NCBI GenBank assembly: GCA_039806955.1
Contig: JBDHQI010000001.1
Location: 173,315-237,314 of the forward strand
Source of the DNA: JADLHS01 sp039806955
GTDB lineage: Bacteria > Verrucomicrobiota > Verrucomicrobiia > Limisphaerales > JADLHS01
DNA: 64,000 nt
Reading direction: 5' to 3'
Part shown: in pieces, positions 35,996-44,186 of the stretch
Numbering within the stretch: position 1 is the first letter of the stretch
Layout of the letters: every line of letters begins with the position of its first letter
The notes under the pieces: model-generated
Seen by the model: only the letters and a program-made list of their open reading frames with translations
The model's database searches: none
Told to the model about the DNA's origin: nothing
Position numbers and translations under genes: made by a program

Positions 35996-36334
35996 TCATG
36001 CCGCGAGCGCAAGGGTTTGGTCGTGGATCAACCGTTGCCGGGCAGCCCAGTGCGCAGCGGCGCGAACTTTTTCCTCCGCCAACGCCGGCAGAAACAACGC
36101 CGGGAACGCCGTGTCTGCGGCAAGCGCCGCCGCTTCATTCACCGCCAGCCGCAGGAAATCCGCGCGCACCGAGGCAAATCGCCGCCCGAGTTCCATCGTA
36201 ACATTCTCCTTCAGCTCTTCAAATGTCGCCGCACCCGCCGGCGAAAAGCGTTGCAAGTCTGTTCCCACCGGATGTGGCCGGACATCAAATGCGTCGCCCG
36301 TTTCCCACCGCGTTACTTCCAATCGTGTTTTCAT
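35996..36334 (-). CDS. Small hypothetical protein, first gene of the efflux operon
   Basis: MKTRLEVTRW at 36334 is preceded by AAAGGA six bases upstream, which decides the start. The 112-residue product has no signal or membrane segment and is mostly helical and alanine-rich after residue 45 (AVNEAAALAADTAFPALFLPALAEEKVRAAAHWAARQ). I do not recognise it. It stops 36 bp before the adaptor gene and begins 84 bp downstream of operator copy 5, so it is expressed with the pump and could be a regulator or chaperone of it. Confidence 0.65.
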   Translation of the reverse strand: MKTRLEVTRWETGDAFDVRPHPVGTDLQRFSPAGAATFEELKENVTMELGRRFASVRADFLRLAVNEAAALAADTAFPALFLPALAEEKVRAAAHWAARQRLIHDQTLALAA

Positions 36335-36387
36335 GTTTATCCTTTCGATTCTCTCGTTTGTTGCGGTTGCATTGGTTCTCATAACAC

Positions 36388-36454
36388 GCACACATTGCAT
36401 CATGTGGAGAAACCCTTCTCTCGCGATCCTACGGTGACTGTCGCGATTCTGCGG
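36388..36454 (-). promoter_or_regulatory. Tandem operator copy 5, upstream of the efflux operon
   Basis: On the minus strand CCGCAGAATCGCGACAG (36454-36438) and CCGTAGGATCGCGAGAG (36434-36418) repeat with the same 20-bp period. The aligned downstream element is TGATGCAATGTGTGC (36402-36388), with GA in place of GG at -24 but GC kept. It is followed by TTATGAGAACC, the start of another small leader frame (36382). Confidence 0.65.
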
Positions 36455-36479
36455 GAAACCACTCCGGCGGTGGCTGTCC

Positions 36480-36825
36480 GATGATGTCGCTCCTGACGGA
36501 GCTTGGAGATCATTCTGACTCGGTTCTACAAAGATGGCGCACCTAAGGTGCTCCCGACGACGCGTGCAGGGCAAGAATCATGCACCTACGGTGCCCACGA
36601 CGACACCCGAAGCCGGAATGCCAGCCAGCGCCGTAGGCGCGAGATCTTTTTAGCAATCCCCGATCGGCGAATCACAAGTCCCGTCAGGGGCGGTATCATC
36701 TGGGGTGACGCGCTCGTTCAACCAATCCGGAGGTTACGGTCTGATGATGTCGTTCCTGGCGGAGCTTCGGAATCGTTTAGCATTTGGTTCTACAACGATG
36801 TCGCCCCTGATGGGGCTGGCATTCA
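36480..36825. repeat. REP-like block without transposase
   Basis: This 345-bp non-coding block aligns with both flanks of the transposase locus: 36531-36720 with 16145-16330, and 36600-36820 with 15414-15606. It contains gcacctaaggtgctc, cacctacggtgc, cgccgtaggcgcgag and tcgcccctgatggggct. It looks like the array as it was before the transposase entered, or a non-autonomous copy mobilised by it. Confidence 0.65.
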
Positions 36826-36954
36826 TCGAAAGCGATCAGTGGATAAAGAAGTCGCGTTCCCTGTGTGCTGTTACGGCGATTGGATTCGTGTCATCCCTCG
36901 CGCTCGTCGCGGCAGGTCCGTGTTCCCCCGTGGTTGCAATCGAACTGCTCCGGC

Positions 36955-37866
36955 TTAAAGCGAGCTGCGGAACTCGGTAGGGGTGACGCCCACCACCCGG
37001 CGGAAGACTTGCGCGAAATGGCTGGGGCTGCTGTAGCCGACTTCGAGGCCGACATCAATCAGGCTGCGCGAGGTTTCGCGGATCAACTGCTGGGCGCGCG
37101 TGACCCGCTCGCGGGTTGTGAACTGGAGCGGCGTCATGCCAGTCGTCTCCTTGAAGACGTGGGCGAAGTGCGAGGAACTCAATTCCACCAGTTCAGCCAA
37201 GTGCTCGATGGAGATTTCCTCGGCCAGATGCGCGGCGACGTAATCCTCGACCTTGCGGAGTTGGTGAATGGGCAGGCCACCGCGATGGACGGGTGTCTGT
37301 GCCGGCGGGCTGGTGTATTTCTCGACGAGGTGCGCGGCGAACAGTTGAGTGAGTGCGGCGACACGAGGTGACTTCCCGGGCACGCGCGCCGCGAGAAGCT
37401 CCGCACAGGTCAGGCAGATGGGCCACAGGATTTCGTCCCGACCAAAAAAATCCACGACCTCAACCCGGTCGGCCTTGCCGGGATAGCGTGCTTCCAGGGC
37501 GGCGAGGAACGGTTCGACGGCGATGTGGAGGGAAAGGCTGTCGAGCTCCTGGCCGGCGGGCGATTGGAATTTCACTTCGTATGGCGTGCGCGAGCGCGTG
37601 ATGAACACGTCGCCCGCCTGAATTTTCCGCGTGATCCATGCGCCCCCGACGTCGCGTTCCTGGAATTCCGCCGTGCCGCGCAGCGTGCAGGCAATGTGCG
37701 GCTCAGGAGTGGCGGGCACGAGCAGGCGATCCACCACGCGCGGATTCCGCCAGCGTCGGGCGTAAAGCCCCGGCCATCGCAGCGCGACGCTGTCGGCCAG
37801 CACCTCGCCGGTGAGATACCGGGGAAAGGCGGCGGCCGTGCTGCGTTCGGGTGTGTTCGCTTTCAC
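36955..37866 (-). CDS. AraC-family transcriptional regulator (intact paralogue)
   Basis: This 303-residue regulator has a cupin-like N-terminal sensor half (VDRLLVPATPEPHIACTLRG, GGAWITRKIQAGDVFITRSR) and a C-terminal double helix-turn-helix (ISIEHLAELVELSSSHFAHV and SRSLIDVGLEVGYSSPSHFA). It ends with TEFRSSL, as normal for the family. Very high identity with the copy at 30510-31464 shows a recent duplication around the efflux operon. I infer that one or both bind the 17+3+17 bp tandem repeats found five times in the window, since AraC-family proteins commonly bind such spaced direct repeats. Confidence 0.92.
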   Translation of the reverse strand: MKANTPERSTAAAFPRYLTGEVLADSVALRWPGLYARRWRNPRVVDRLLVPATPEPHIACTLRGTAEFQERDVGGAWITRKIQAGDVFITRSRTPYEVKFQSPAGQELDSLSLHIAVEPFLAALEARYPGKADRVEVVDFFGRDEILWPICLTCAELLAARVPGKSPRVAALTQLFAAHLVEKYTSPPAQTPVHRGGLPIHQLRKVEDYVAAHLAEEISIEHLAELVELSSSHFAHVFKETTGMTPLQFTTRERVTRAQQLIRETSRSLIDVGLEVGYSSPSHFAQVFRRVVGVTPTEFRSSL

Positions 37867-37905
37867 TTCGCTACCTGACTTCGACCGGGGTTGCTTCGGG
37901 ACTTG

Positions 37906-37952
37906 TCATTCGCCAGCCGGGATTTCACCAAATGTCACGAAGCTTCACAAGG
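37906..37952. repeat. 47-bp dispersed repeat, copy A
   Basis: The sequence starts tcattcgccagccgggattt and ends cttcacaagg. It matches 44410-44456 with one mismatch. Neither copy is in a gene; each lies beside a region of rearranged DNA. Confidence 0.7.
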
Positions 37953-38100
37953 CCCGCCCTTGGGACAGCAGCCCTTCTTCAAAAGATCCGCACAGCGCAT
38001 GCAAACCCTTTCCAGCCGCGATGCAGATCACCGCCGCGCCGGTCGTATTCAACACAACAAACGCTGTTCAACCACCGCTTCACACGCATGGACACGAATA

Positions 38101-38169
38101 GGCTGCCAGCCGCCCAAACGGATTGCGCGCCACCGCTTCAATCGCCTCACGCGCGGCGGATTCGCTCAT
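38101..38169 (-). repeat. 69-bp direct repeat copy A, relic of a sigma-factor-like gene start
   Basis: On the minus strand from ATG at 38169 it encodes MSESAAREAIEAVARNPFGR LAAY, then diverges to a stop. It matches 40341-40409 at 63 of 69 bases. The peptide resembles the N terminus of ECF sigma factors of the DUF6596 type (AIEAVxRxxxGRLVAYLA). Copies A and B bracket the endonuclease-methylase pair in the same orientation. Confidence 0.65.
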
Positions 38170-38209
38170 GGTAAGGTTGCGTGAAAAGACTTGGCGAACC
38201 TGGCTCAAA

Positions 38210-39349
38210 TCAATCCGCGCTTTCTGCCGCCTGCCGCAGCGCCAGAAATGCCTCCTTCAACGCTTGGCTAACTGCGCTGTCTGGCTCGCGAAGAACGAGA
38301 TCTTGATACTGGTCGAGAAAATCTTTTCGCAAGCGGTGAAACAAATGCAGGAAGTGACGCAGGAATCCAACGCAATCCAGAATCGCGATTTCAACACCGC
38401 CCGTTTCGTCGTATTTCGAGCGGGCATATTCCCGAACCTCGTCCGTTACGGCTTCTGTCGTGATGAAGATGTAGTTTTGGACGTGCTGACCTTGTCCTGC
38501 GATTTTCTGTAGTGCTCGGTTAATGTCGCCGTGCTGGACTGCCTTGTTCTTCATCTCGTAGCTGGTCACGACTTTGTTCTCTCCCAACAGAGTGATTTGC
38601 ACGTCCCCCACAGCGCCGGTTTGTTCATCGGCGGCGTTGTGGGCGGTGAGGTTCAGCACCCGTTCGCCAAGCCGCGTTTTCGCGGCTTCGTAAGCAGCAG
38701 CCACAATCAAGACCGGCAGACGGCTTGAGCCTTTGCAGCGAAGATGCTGCTCAATCAGATTCACCGTGTCCTCGGACGACAGCGGCAGCGCGTTGGCGAC
38801 ACGGCCGACACCAGACAGCAAAGTCTTGAGTCGCACCTTTCGCGCATCGCGTTCCAGGAGCAGAAGTCGGATGGATTCATCCAAAACATCCTTTGCCGTC
38901 ACTCGCCCGGCTCTCACATCATCCAAAAGCCGCAGCGCATCCTGATACATCACCGCTGGACGCCCGACCAACACGACTTTTGTCGTCAGCGTTTGGTCCA
39001 TGTTTCGCAGCGTCGGCGTGAGAAACGCCGTTGTTGGGTTGCAGGGTAGATTGTGCTTCGTGATGAAATCGCCGATGAATTGCTCGTCGTAACTGCGACC
39101 GGAGAAGCAATCCTTGCTGCCGATTTTCGTGTAAGGCTTGCGCGGGTCAACCTCCGGGCGATGCACCTTCGCCAACATGCACGCCATCAGCAACCGCACT
39201 CCGGCGCGATTGCTCGGACAGTTCACCACCGACACCACCCGCGCCGCGATTTCCTTATCGTGAATTAAGGAATGGGCAAGATTCTTCTGGGTGCGCCTCA
39301 GCGAAGCCTCAAGTAGTGGGGAACAATTCTCCATGTGAGTGCTTGCCAT
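38210..39349 (-). CDS. Restriction endonuclease, SacI-family-like
   Basis: The 379-residue protein matches what is annotated as the SacI family of Type II enzymes (NRAGVRLLMACMLAKVHRPE, DPRKPYTKIG, CFSGRSYDEQFIGDFI, NPTTAFLTPTLRN). A PD-(D/E)XK core is visible near residue 255: GDVQITLLGE and then SYEMKNKAVQHGDI, giving Asp...Glu-x-Lys. It overlaps the end of the methylase gene by 41 bp, so the two are coupled. A later ATG at 39334 is possible. The family name does not fix the recognition site; the partner is an adenine methylase. Confidence 0.8.
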   Translation of the reverse strand: MASTHMENCSPLLEASLRRTQKNLAHSLIHDKEIAARVVSVVNCPSNRAGVRLLMACMLAKVHRPEVDPRKPYTKIGSKDCFSGRSYDEQFIGDFITKHNLPCNPTTAFLTPTLRNMDQTLTTKVVLVGRPAVMYQDALRLLDDVRAGRVTAKDVLDESIRLLLLERDARKVRLKTLLSGVGRVANALPLSSEDTVNLIEQHLRCKGSSRLPVLIVAAAYEAAKTRLGERVLNLTAHNAADEQTGAVGDVQITLLGENKVVTSYEMKNKAVQHGDINRALQKIAGQGQHVQNYIFITTEAVTDEVREYARSKYDETGGVEIAILDCVGFLRHFLHLFHRLRKDFLDQYQDLVLREPDSAVSQALKEAFLALRQAAESAD

Positions 39350-40409
39350 TGCGTTTGATTCTTTGCGGGTCGTAGTTCGTCCACAGCACCTCGACGCGCT
39401 TGTCCTTCGTCGAATGATTCGTGCGCGCGGGCGAAACCGTCTTGCGCCACTTCGATGCCGGATAAAGTTTGTCGAGGATGCCCGCCTGGTAATTCGAGAA
39501 CGCCACCATGCCTTGAACCGAGTTCAGGACTTCCGCCAGTTCCCGATGTTGCGCGTCCGTCATTTCAAATCCGTAGGCTTTCGAGTCGCCGCGCGTCGAG
39601 TGGACGTAAGGTGGGTCGCAGTAGAAAAGCGTCTCGGGCGCATCGTAGAGATGGATCACGGCTGCCGCTGGGCGGTTTTCAATCTGCACGCGCAGCAATC
39701 GCTCAGCCACTGCGGGCAAATCTTCCACCGCGCCCAGCCAACGGCTGATCACGCCGCTCATGCCCGCCCGACTGGTGTTTTTACAATTCGCCCAACGACC
39801 GATGGTAGCTGTCTGTGCTAATCCGGTTCGTACCTGCCGGGCGCGGACGTAAAACCGGCGGGCGCGTTCCAACGGCGGGCAATCCGGGCTGACTTCACAG
39901 GCTATTGCAAACTCTTCGCGCGCGAACGGTGTCAAACCGATGGCCTCAACCAGTCGTTCCTTCTCCTCGCGGAGAACGCGAAAGAAATTCACCACTTCGC
40001 CGTCGAGGTCGTTGAATGTTTCCACTAGTGAAGGCTCGCGATTGAGCAACACCGCGCCTGAACCAGCGAACGGCTCGCAATAGTGATGACAATCGGGCAA
40101 CAGCGGAAGCAGCCAATCAAGGTGCGAAAACTTTCCGCCATACCAACCGAACGGGATAAGTTTCTTTTTCTCCGCAAGCCGAGCGACCGGCGGCGGCGGG
40201 TTCCGCCCCCGCCGAGTGGCATCGGGTTGTTCGGCTCGTTCAACTGGTGCGACACTCGCAGGCATGGCAACCATAATGGCGGAAGGTTTCATGCGCGGCA
40301 ACGCGATTCTGAATGCACGTGGCGGAGGTAGGGCGAGATAGGCGACAAGCCGCCCGCACGGATTGCGCGCCACCGCTTCAATCGCCTCACGCACGGCGGA
40401 TTCGCTCAT
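39309..40409 (-). CDS. DNA adenine methylase, D12 class, with a fused sigma-like N terminus
   Basis: The catalytic part (about residues 85-360) is a D12-class N6-adenine methyltransferase: KLIPFGWYGGKFSHLDWLLP, motif I PFAGSGAVLL, FNDLDGEVVNFFRVLRE and motif IV CDPPYV. The first 26 residues (MSESAVREAIEAVARNPCGR LVAYLA) instead resemble the start of an ECF sigma factor and are duplicated at 38101-38169. The native methylase start may be MKPSAIMVAM at 40292. The gene protects host DNA from the neighbouring SacI-like enzyme. Confidence 0.85.
   Translation of the reverse strand: MSESAVREAIEAVARNPCGRLVAYLALPPPRAFRIALPRMKPSAIMVAMPASVAPVERAEQPDATRRGRNPPPPVARLAEKKKLIPFGWYGGKFSHLDWLLPLLPDCHHYCEPFAGSGAVLLNREPSLVETFNDLDGEVVNFFRVLREEKERLVEAIGLTPFAREEFAIACEVSPDCPPLERARRFYVRARQVRTGLAQTATIGRWANCKNTSRAGMSGVISRWLGAVEDLPAVAERLLRVQIENRPAAAVIHLYDAPETLFYCDPPYVHSTRGDSKAYGFEMTDAQHRELAEVLNSVQGMVAFSNYQAGILDKLYPASKWRKTVSPARTNHSTKDKRVEVLWTNYDPQRIKRNGKHSHGELFPTT
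40341..40409 (-). repeat. 69-bp direct repeat copy B
   Basis: This is the 5' end of the methylase frame and the partner of 38101-38169 (six mismatches in 69 bp). It directly follows the DUF4256 gene, a family often found beside sigma factors, which supports the view that a sigma gene start stood here before the restriction cassette arrived. Confidence 0.65.
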
Positions 40410-40422
40410 TGTGGCCGTTGAT

Positions 40423-40995
40423 TCAAACCTTGAGCGAGCCGCGGAAGGCCCGGGCGGCGTAGTAGGATTCCGCCCCGTTGCATCCGATGAAGACGCGGCC
40501 GTAACTGCGGCCGCCCCACAACGCGCCGCCCTTCTGGCGGAAGTCCGCCGGCGTCTTTAGCCAGCTCGAACGTTTGGCATCGAACTCGCCCAGCTTCTGG
40601 AGCGCGAGATATTCCTCCTCGGTCAGCAGCTCGATGCCCATCGCTGCCGCCAGACCCACCGCGCTGCCCTTCGGCTTGTGTTCCTTGCGCGCCGCCAGGG
40701 CTTCATCGTCGTAGCAAAGGCTGACGCGGCCGGACGACGTTTGCTCGGAACAATCGAAGAAAATGTATTCGCCCGATTTCTTGCCCTGGCCAACCACATC
40801 CGGTTCGCCGCCGGTGCGTTCCATTTCCTGGAGCGACCACAGTTTTTCCGGATTGGCTTCCAGTCGAGCCTGAACTTTGGCCCACTCCAGGCCTTTATGG
40901 CGACTCCGATTGTTCTCAAAGCGGTCTTTCAAGGCGCGGAGCAATTCATCCCACTGGGCGGGCGACAATTTCCGTTTGGTTTCAACGCGTTCCAT
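40423..40995 (-). CDS. DUF4256 domain protein
   Basis: This 190-residue protein of the DUF4256 family has RFENNRSRHKGLEWAKVQ, EMERTGGEPDVV, YIFFDCSEQTSSGRVSLCYD, LLTEEEYLALQKLGEFD and GRVFIGCNGAESYYAARAFR. No catalytic role is known to me. It ends 14 bp before the methylase start. In other bacteria the family is often near ECF sigma factors and SRPBCC/YCII proteins, which fits the sigma-like relic downstream. Confidence 0.85.
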   Translation of the reverse strand: MERVETKRKLSPAQWDELLRALKDRFENNRSRHKGLEWAKVQARLEANPEKLWSLQEMERTGGEPDVVGQGKKSGEYIFFDCSEQTSSGRVSLCYDDEALAARKEHKPKGSAVGLAAAMGIELLTEEEYLALQKLGEFDAKRSSWLKTPADFRQKGGALWGGRSYGRVFIGCNGAESYYAARAFRGSLKV

Positions 40996-41262
40996 GTTGG
41001 TTTCCGGTTGATCGTGGTGTGAAGGTATCCGTCATTTCGAAACGAGCCACCGTAGGATCATGATGGCCGCGCTCGCTTCTAGGTTGGTGGCGCACGAGGG
41101 GATTATTTCTCGCCGACTGCAAAATGCGAGCCGGTAAGCGGGCGGACTTCGATGTGGCCGTCACCCTCGGACGGATTGCGCGAGCGTTCTCCTCTCCCCT
41201 CGGGCAGCAAGTGATCCGTCTCAAGGTGGGAGCGTTCATTGGCAACATCTGGATGAAGTGAA

Positions 41263-42030
41263 TCAAACTCCCGCAATGCGACGTTTGTATTCTGCGAGCG
41301 CGGCATCGAGGCGCTGCTTGGCCGTCGTGTCGCCCGGAACATTGTGTGACGGGTTGATGTAAAGTTTCACGCCGCGGTCGGCGAGGATCTCGGCCACCGT
41401 GCAGACCGTCATCCAGACGGTCGTGATGAAAGCCATCGTGGAAACCGGACCGACCTTGTCCTGATGATTTTTGAGCGGCACGCACGCGTCGCCGATGGGC
41501 GCGCAGGTGTCCACGACCAGATCGGCGAGGTCGAAGATGGTCTTGCCGGACGAGTGACGCGTTTGTTTGCCCTTCGCGGCTGCGGCCGAGCCGTAGGCAA
41601 TGACTTTCATGCCGCGCTTTTTGGCCTCGAGCGCGACGTCAATGTTCACGTTGTTGATGCCGGAATGTGAGAAGACCCACATCGTGTCGCGTGGATCGAA
41701 GTTGTAACCTTTCATGATCTCGACGCCGTAACCCTCGACGCGTTCGAGAAAAACAAATTGATGCACGCCGCCCTCGCCGACGATGCGCGTGAAAAACGTG
41801 AGCGGCAGTTCGCACATCGGATGAAAGCCGACGAAGCCCCCAATCCGCGGATACATTTCCTCGATCGGAATCGTGGCGTGCCCGCAACCGAAACAATGCA
41901 CCCAGCGTTCGGCCTGGATGGAATCGGCCATGATGCCGGCGGCCTGGCGGATGGCGGGGAGTTGGGTTTGCTCGATCCGCTCCATGACCGCACGGGTTTG
42001 ATCGAGCCATTGTTTGGCGACGCTGCTCAT
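41263..42030 (-). CDS. SIS-domain sugar isomerase
   Basis: The start MSSVAKQWLDQTRAV at 42030 overlaps the stop of the permease gene by ATGA. The 255-residue protein is a SIS-domain phosphosugar-binding protein (SIS_2 type): WVHCFGCGHATIPIEEMYPR, VFSHSGINNVNIDVALEAKK (Ser-rich sugar phosphate loop) and KVIAYGSAAAAKG. With the ROK kinase and sugar permease upstream, it probably isomerises or deaminates a phosphorylated sugar or amino sugar. Longer frame upstream was not used because it overlaps the permease in antisense-like composition. Confidence 0.88.
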   Translation of the reverse strand: MSSVAKQWLDQTRAVMERIEQTQLPAIRQAAGIMADSIQAERWVHCFGCGHATIPIEEMYPRIGGFVGFHPMCELPLTFFTRIVGEGGVHQFVFLERVEGYGVEIMKGYNFDPRDTMWVFSHSGINNVNIDVALEAKKRGMKVIAYGSAAAAKGKQTRHSSGKTIFDLADLVVDTCAPIGDACVPLKNHQDKVGPVSTMAFITTVWMTVCTVAEILADRGVKLYINPSHNVPGDTTAKQRLDAALAEYKRRIAGV

Positions 42031-43220
42031 AAGTTTGAACTGGTTGATTGACTTTGATGTTTGCCGAGTTGTTTGACGACGAGCCACAGGAGGATCGCCG
42101 AAAGCGTGAGACAACCGAGCATGACCACGGTGTATTGCTGGAGGCCGTGAATTTGGGCCAGCGCGCCGAACGATTTGTTGATGGTCATGTTGCCGACAAG
42201 GGCGACAAAAAAGATCGTGCTGAAGGCCGTGCCCGATTGCGTGGGGTAAAGGTCGCCGATGTAGCTGAGCACGATGGGGAACGCGGCTGCCAGCCCCGCG
42301 CCGAGGCATACGGCGGCGGCGAGCGAAACAAAGTAGTTCCCGGAAACCATCAACAGCCCCGCACCGGCTGCGGTGACGGCGATGCTGACAAACAGAATGA
42401 TCCGGGACTTGATGCGCTTCAACAGGACGCTCAACCCAAGCCGGGCGAGCACCATCGCGCCGGTCACAGCCACAAGGCCAAGCTGGGTTTTCCATTCCTC
42501 CGCCGTCTCGCCGGCGAGCGTGACAGTTTTGAAGTAGCGCGTCATCCAGTCGTTGGACATGCCTTCCATGCCGCTTTGGATGCCGAGCGCCAGCCCGGCG
42601 AAGAGAAAGATCGGATCCTTCAGGAGCGCGAAACTTTTCGCGGGAGAAAATTTCTCGGCCCGTTGTTTCGGCGGGGGAAACCGGATGAGCGCGAAATACG
42701 CGACGGGCAACAGCACGCCCGCTCCGATGCCCGCAATGATGGCGGTGAGCGAATAATGTTTCGAGAGCAGGGCCAGCGTGCCCGGCATCGTCAGCGCCCC
42801 GAGGCCGAAGAACACGCCGAGCAGGCTGAGTTTCGCGCCGCGTTCGCCTTCGCTCACGTCCGCGGCCAGGGCGTTGGTCGCGCCGTTCAACACCCCGCCG
42901 CCGAACCCGATGAGGAAAACAAACAGTTGCACGAGCGCTTTACTGTTCGCAAACGCCAGGCCTTCCAGCCCCGCGCCGACGATCAGCGCGGCGGCGAACA
43001 GCATCCACTTGTAACCGAAGCGATCCACGACCGGACCGAACACGAGCGAGCCGGCGAGAATTCCGAAGGGCAACAACGCCGTGAGCGTACCGATGGCGTT
43101 GTTATCGAGACCAAACCGCTCCGCCAGCATGTTGTTCGCCGAGCCGAGCGACAGGAACACGATGCCAAAAAGCAACATGCCCGCGCACGCGGCGGCGAAG
43201 ACGAGCGGTTGGCGATGCAT
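42027..43220 (-). CDS. MFS sugar permease
   Basis: This 397-residue MFS protein resembles the FucP/GlcP-type sugar symporters: MLLFGIVFLSLGSANNMLAE in helix 1, GPVVDRFGYKWML after helix 2, a long helix-4 region GFGGGVLNGATNALAADV, and C-terminal GNMTINKSFGALAQ. Twelve hydrophobic segments are visible. It lies between a sugar kinase and a SIS isomerase in the same operon, which supports sugar uptake rather than drug export. Confidence 0.9.
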   Translation of the reverse strand: MHRQPLVFAAACAGMLLFGIVFLSLGSANNMLAERFGLDNNAIGTLTALLPFGILAGSLVFGPVVDRFGYKWMLFAAALIVGAGLEGLAFANSKALVQLFVFLIGFGGGVLNGATNALAADVSEGERGAKLSLLGVFFGLGALTMPGTLALLSKHYSLTAIIAGIGAGVLLPVAYFALIRFPPPKQRAEKFSPAKSFALLKDPIFLFAGLALGIQSGMEGMSNDWMTRYFKTVTLAGETAEEWKTQLGLVAVTGAMVLARLGLSVLLKRIKSRIILFVSIAVTAAGAGLLMVSGNYFVSLAAAVCLGAGLAAAFPIVLSYIGDLYPTQSGTAFSTIFFVALVGNMTINKSFGALAQIHGLQQYTVVMLGCLTLSAILLWLVVKQLGKHQSQSTSSNL

Positions 43221-43235
43221 GATCCGTGCGGGGAG

Positions 43236-44186
43236 TTAACGGGAGTGACGCCAGGCGCGCCAGGCCAAAAAGCCCGCGCCGTAAAGTCCGGCGTCGCCGC
43301 CGAGTTGCGACGGCGCGAATCTTACCTGACGCATTGCAATCGGCTGCGCCCATTTCTTCGCCTCCCGCCGGATTGCGGGGAGGAAACGTGTCGCGGGACC
43401 AAACACGCCACCGCCGAAAATGATCTTTTCCGGGTTGAACAGGCTGACCAGATTCGCCGTCGCCATGCCCCAATACTCGACGGCCTGGTCCACGACCTTC
43501 CGCGCCCCGCGGTCGCCGCGCGCGGCGGCGGTGAAAAGGTCTTGCGCCGTGAACCTGCGTTTCCCCCGGAACGGACCGCGATAATGTTTGTCGGTGAACA
43601 TCGCTTGGGCCATTTGCGCCAGACCGGCGCCGGAAGCGTGACGTTCGAAGCAACCGCACGCCACGTAGTCCGCAGCGAATGGCCGATCCAACGCCAGCCA
43701 GCCAATGGCACCGGCGCTGTCGTGCGCTCCGCGCAAGACTTCACCATTCATCAGAATCCCGGCCCCGATGCCGGTGCCGACGGCGAGGAAAATGGCATGG
43801 CGACAACGTCGCGCCGCGCCCTGCCAGGTTTCACCCAGAATGCACGCCGCCCGGTCGTTATCCACCACGACGGGAATCCGGAGTTGGCCGAGCGCGGAGA
43901 CAATTTCCTCGCGCAACGGATAATCTTCCCAGCCGGGGATGTTGGGTAGCCACACCCGTCCGGTTGTGGCCCGGGCGATACCGGGCACGCAAATGCCGAT
44001 GGCCTGCACTTCGTGCTTCCCGGCCTGTTTCACCAAGTGGAGGAGCTGCTGCCGGATCAATTTGCCGACGGCCCTGCCCGTCCGCCCGTTCCGCTGATTC
44101 CGGCAGCGATACAAGATCCGGCCTTGAGCGTCAAAAAGCGCTCCGGCCAGCTTCGTGCCTCCGAGATCAATCCCGATGATTGCCAT
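43236..44186 (-). CDS. ROK-family sugar kinase
   Basis: From MAIIGIDLGGTKLAG at 44186 the product has 316 residues. It shows the ATP-binding DLGGTK, the catalytic Asp in VVVDNDRAAC, and GTGIGAGILMNGEVLRGAHD. The usual ROK zinc motif (H...CxCGxxGCxE) is reduced to YVACGCFERHASG: the GC-x-E end is kept but the His and first Cys pair are not evident. Glucokinase or amino-sugar kinase activity is likely; the operon should feed a hexose phosphate to the SIS isomerase. Confidence 0.9.
   Translation of the reverse strand: MAIIGIDLGGTKLAGALFDAQGRILYRCRNQRNGRTGRAVGKLIRQQLLHLVKQAGKHEVQAIGICVPGIARATTGRVWLPNIPGWEDYPLREEIVSALGQLRIPVVVDNDRAACILGETWQGAARRCRHAIFLAVGTGIGAGILMNGEVLRGAHDSAGAIGWLALDRPFAADYVACGCFERHASGAGLAQMAQAMFTDKHYRGPFRGKRRFTAQDLFTAAARGDRGARKVVDQAVEYWGMATANLVSLFNPEKIIFGGGVFGPATRFLPAIRREAKKWAQPIAMRQVRFAPSQLGGDAGLYGAGFLAWRAWRHSR

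Noticed and set aside
42048..43949. A 633-codon plus-strand open frame
   Set aside because: Antisense to the MFS permease and ROK kinase; no recognisable motif.
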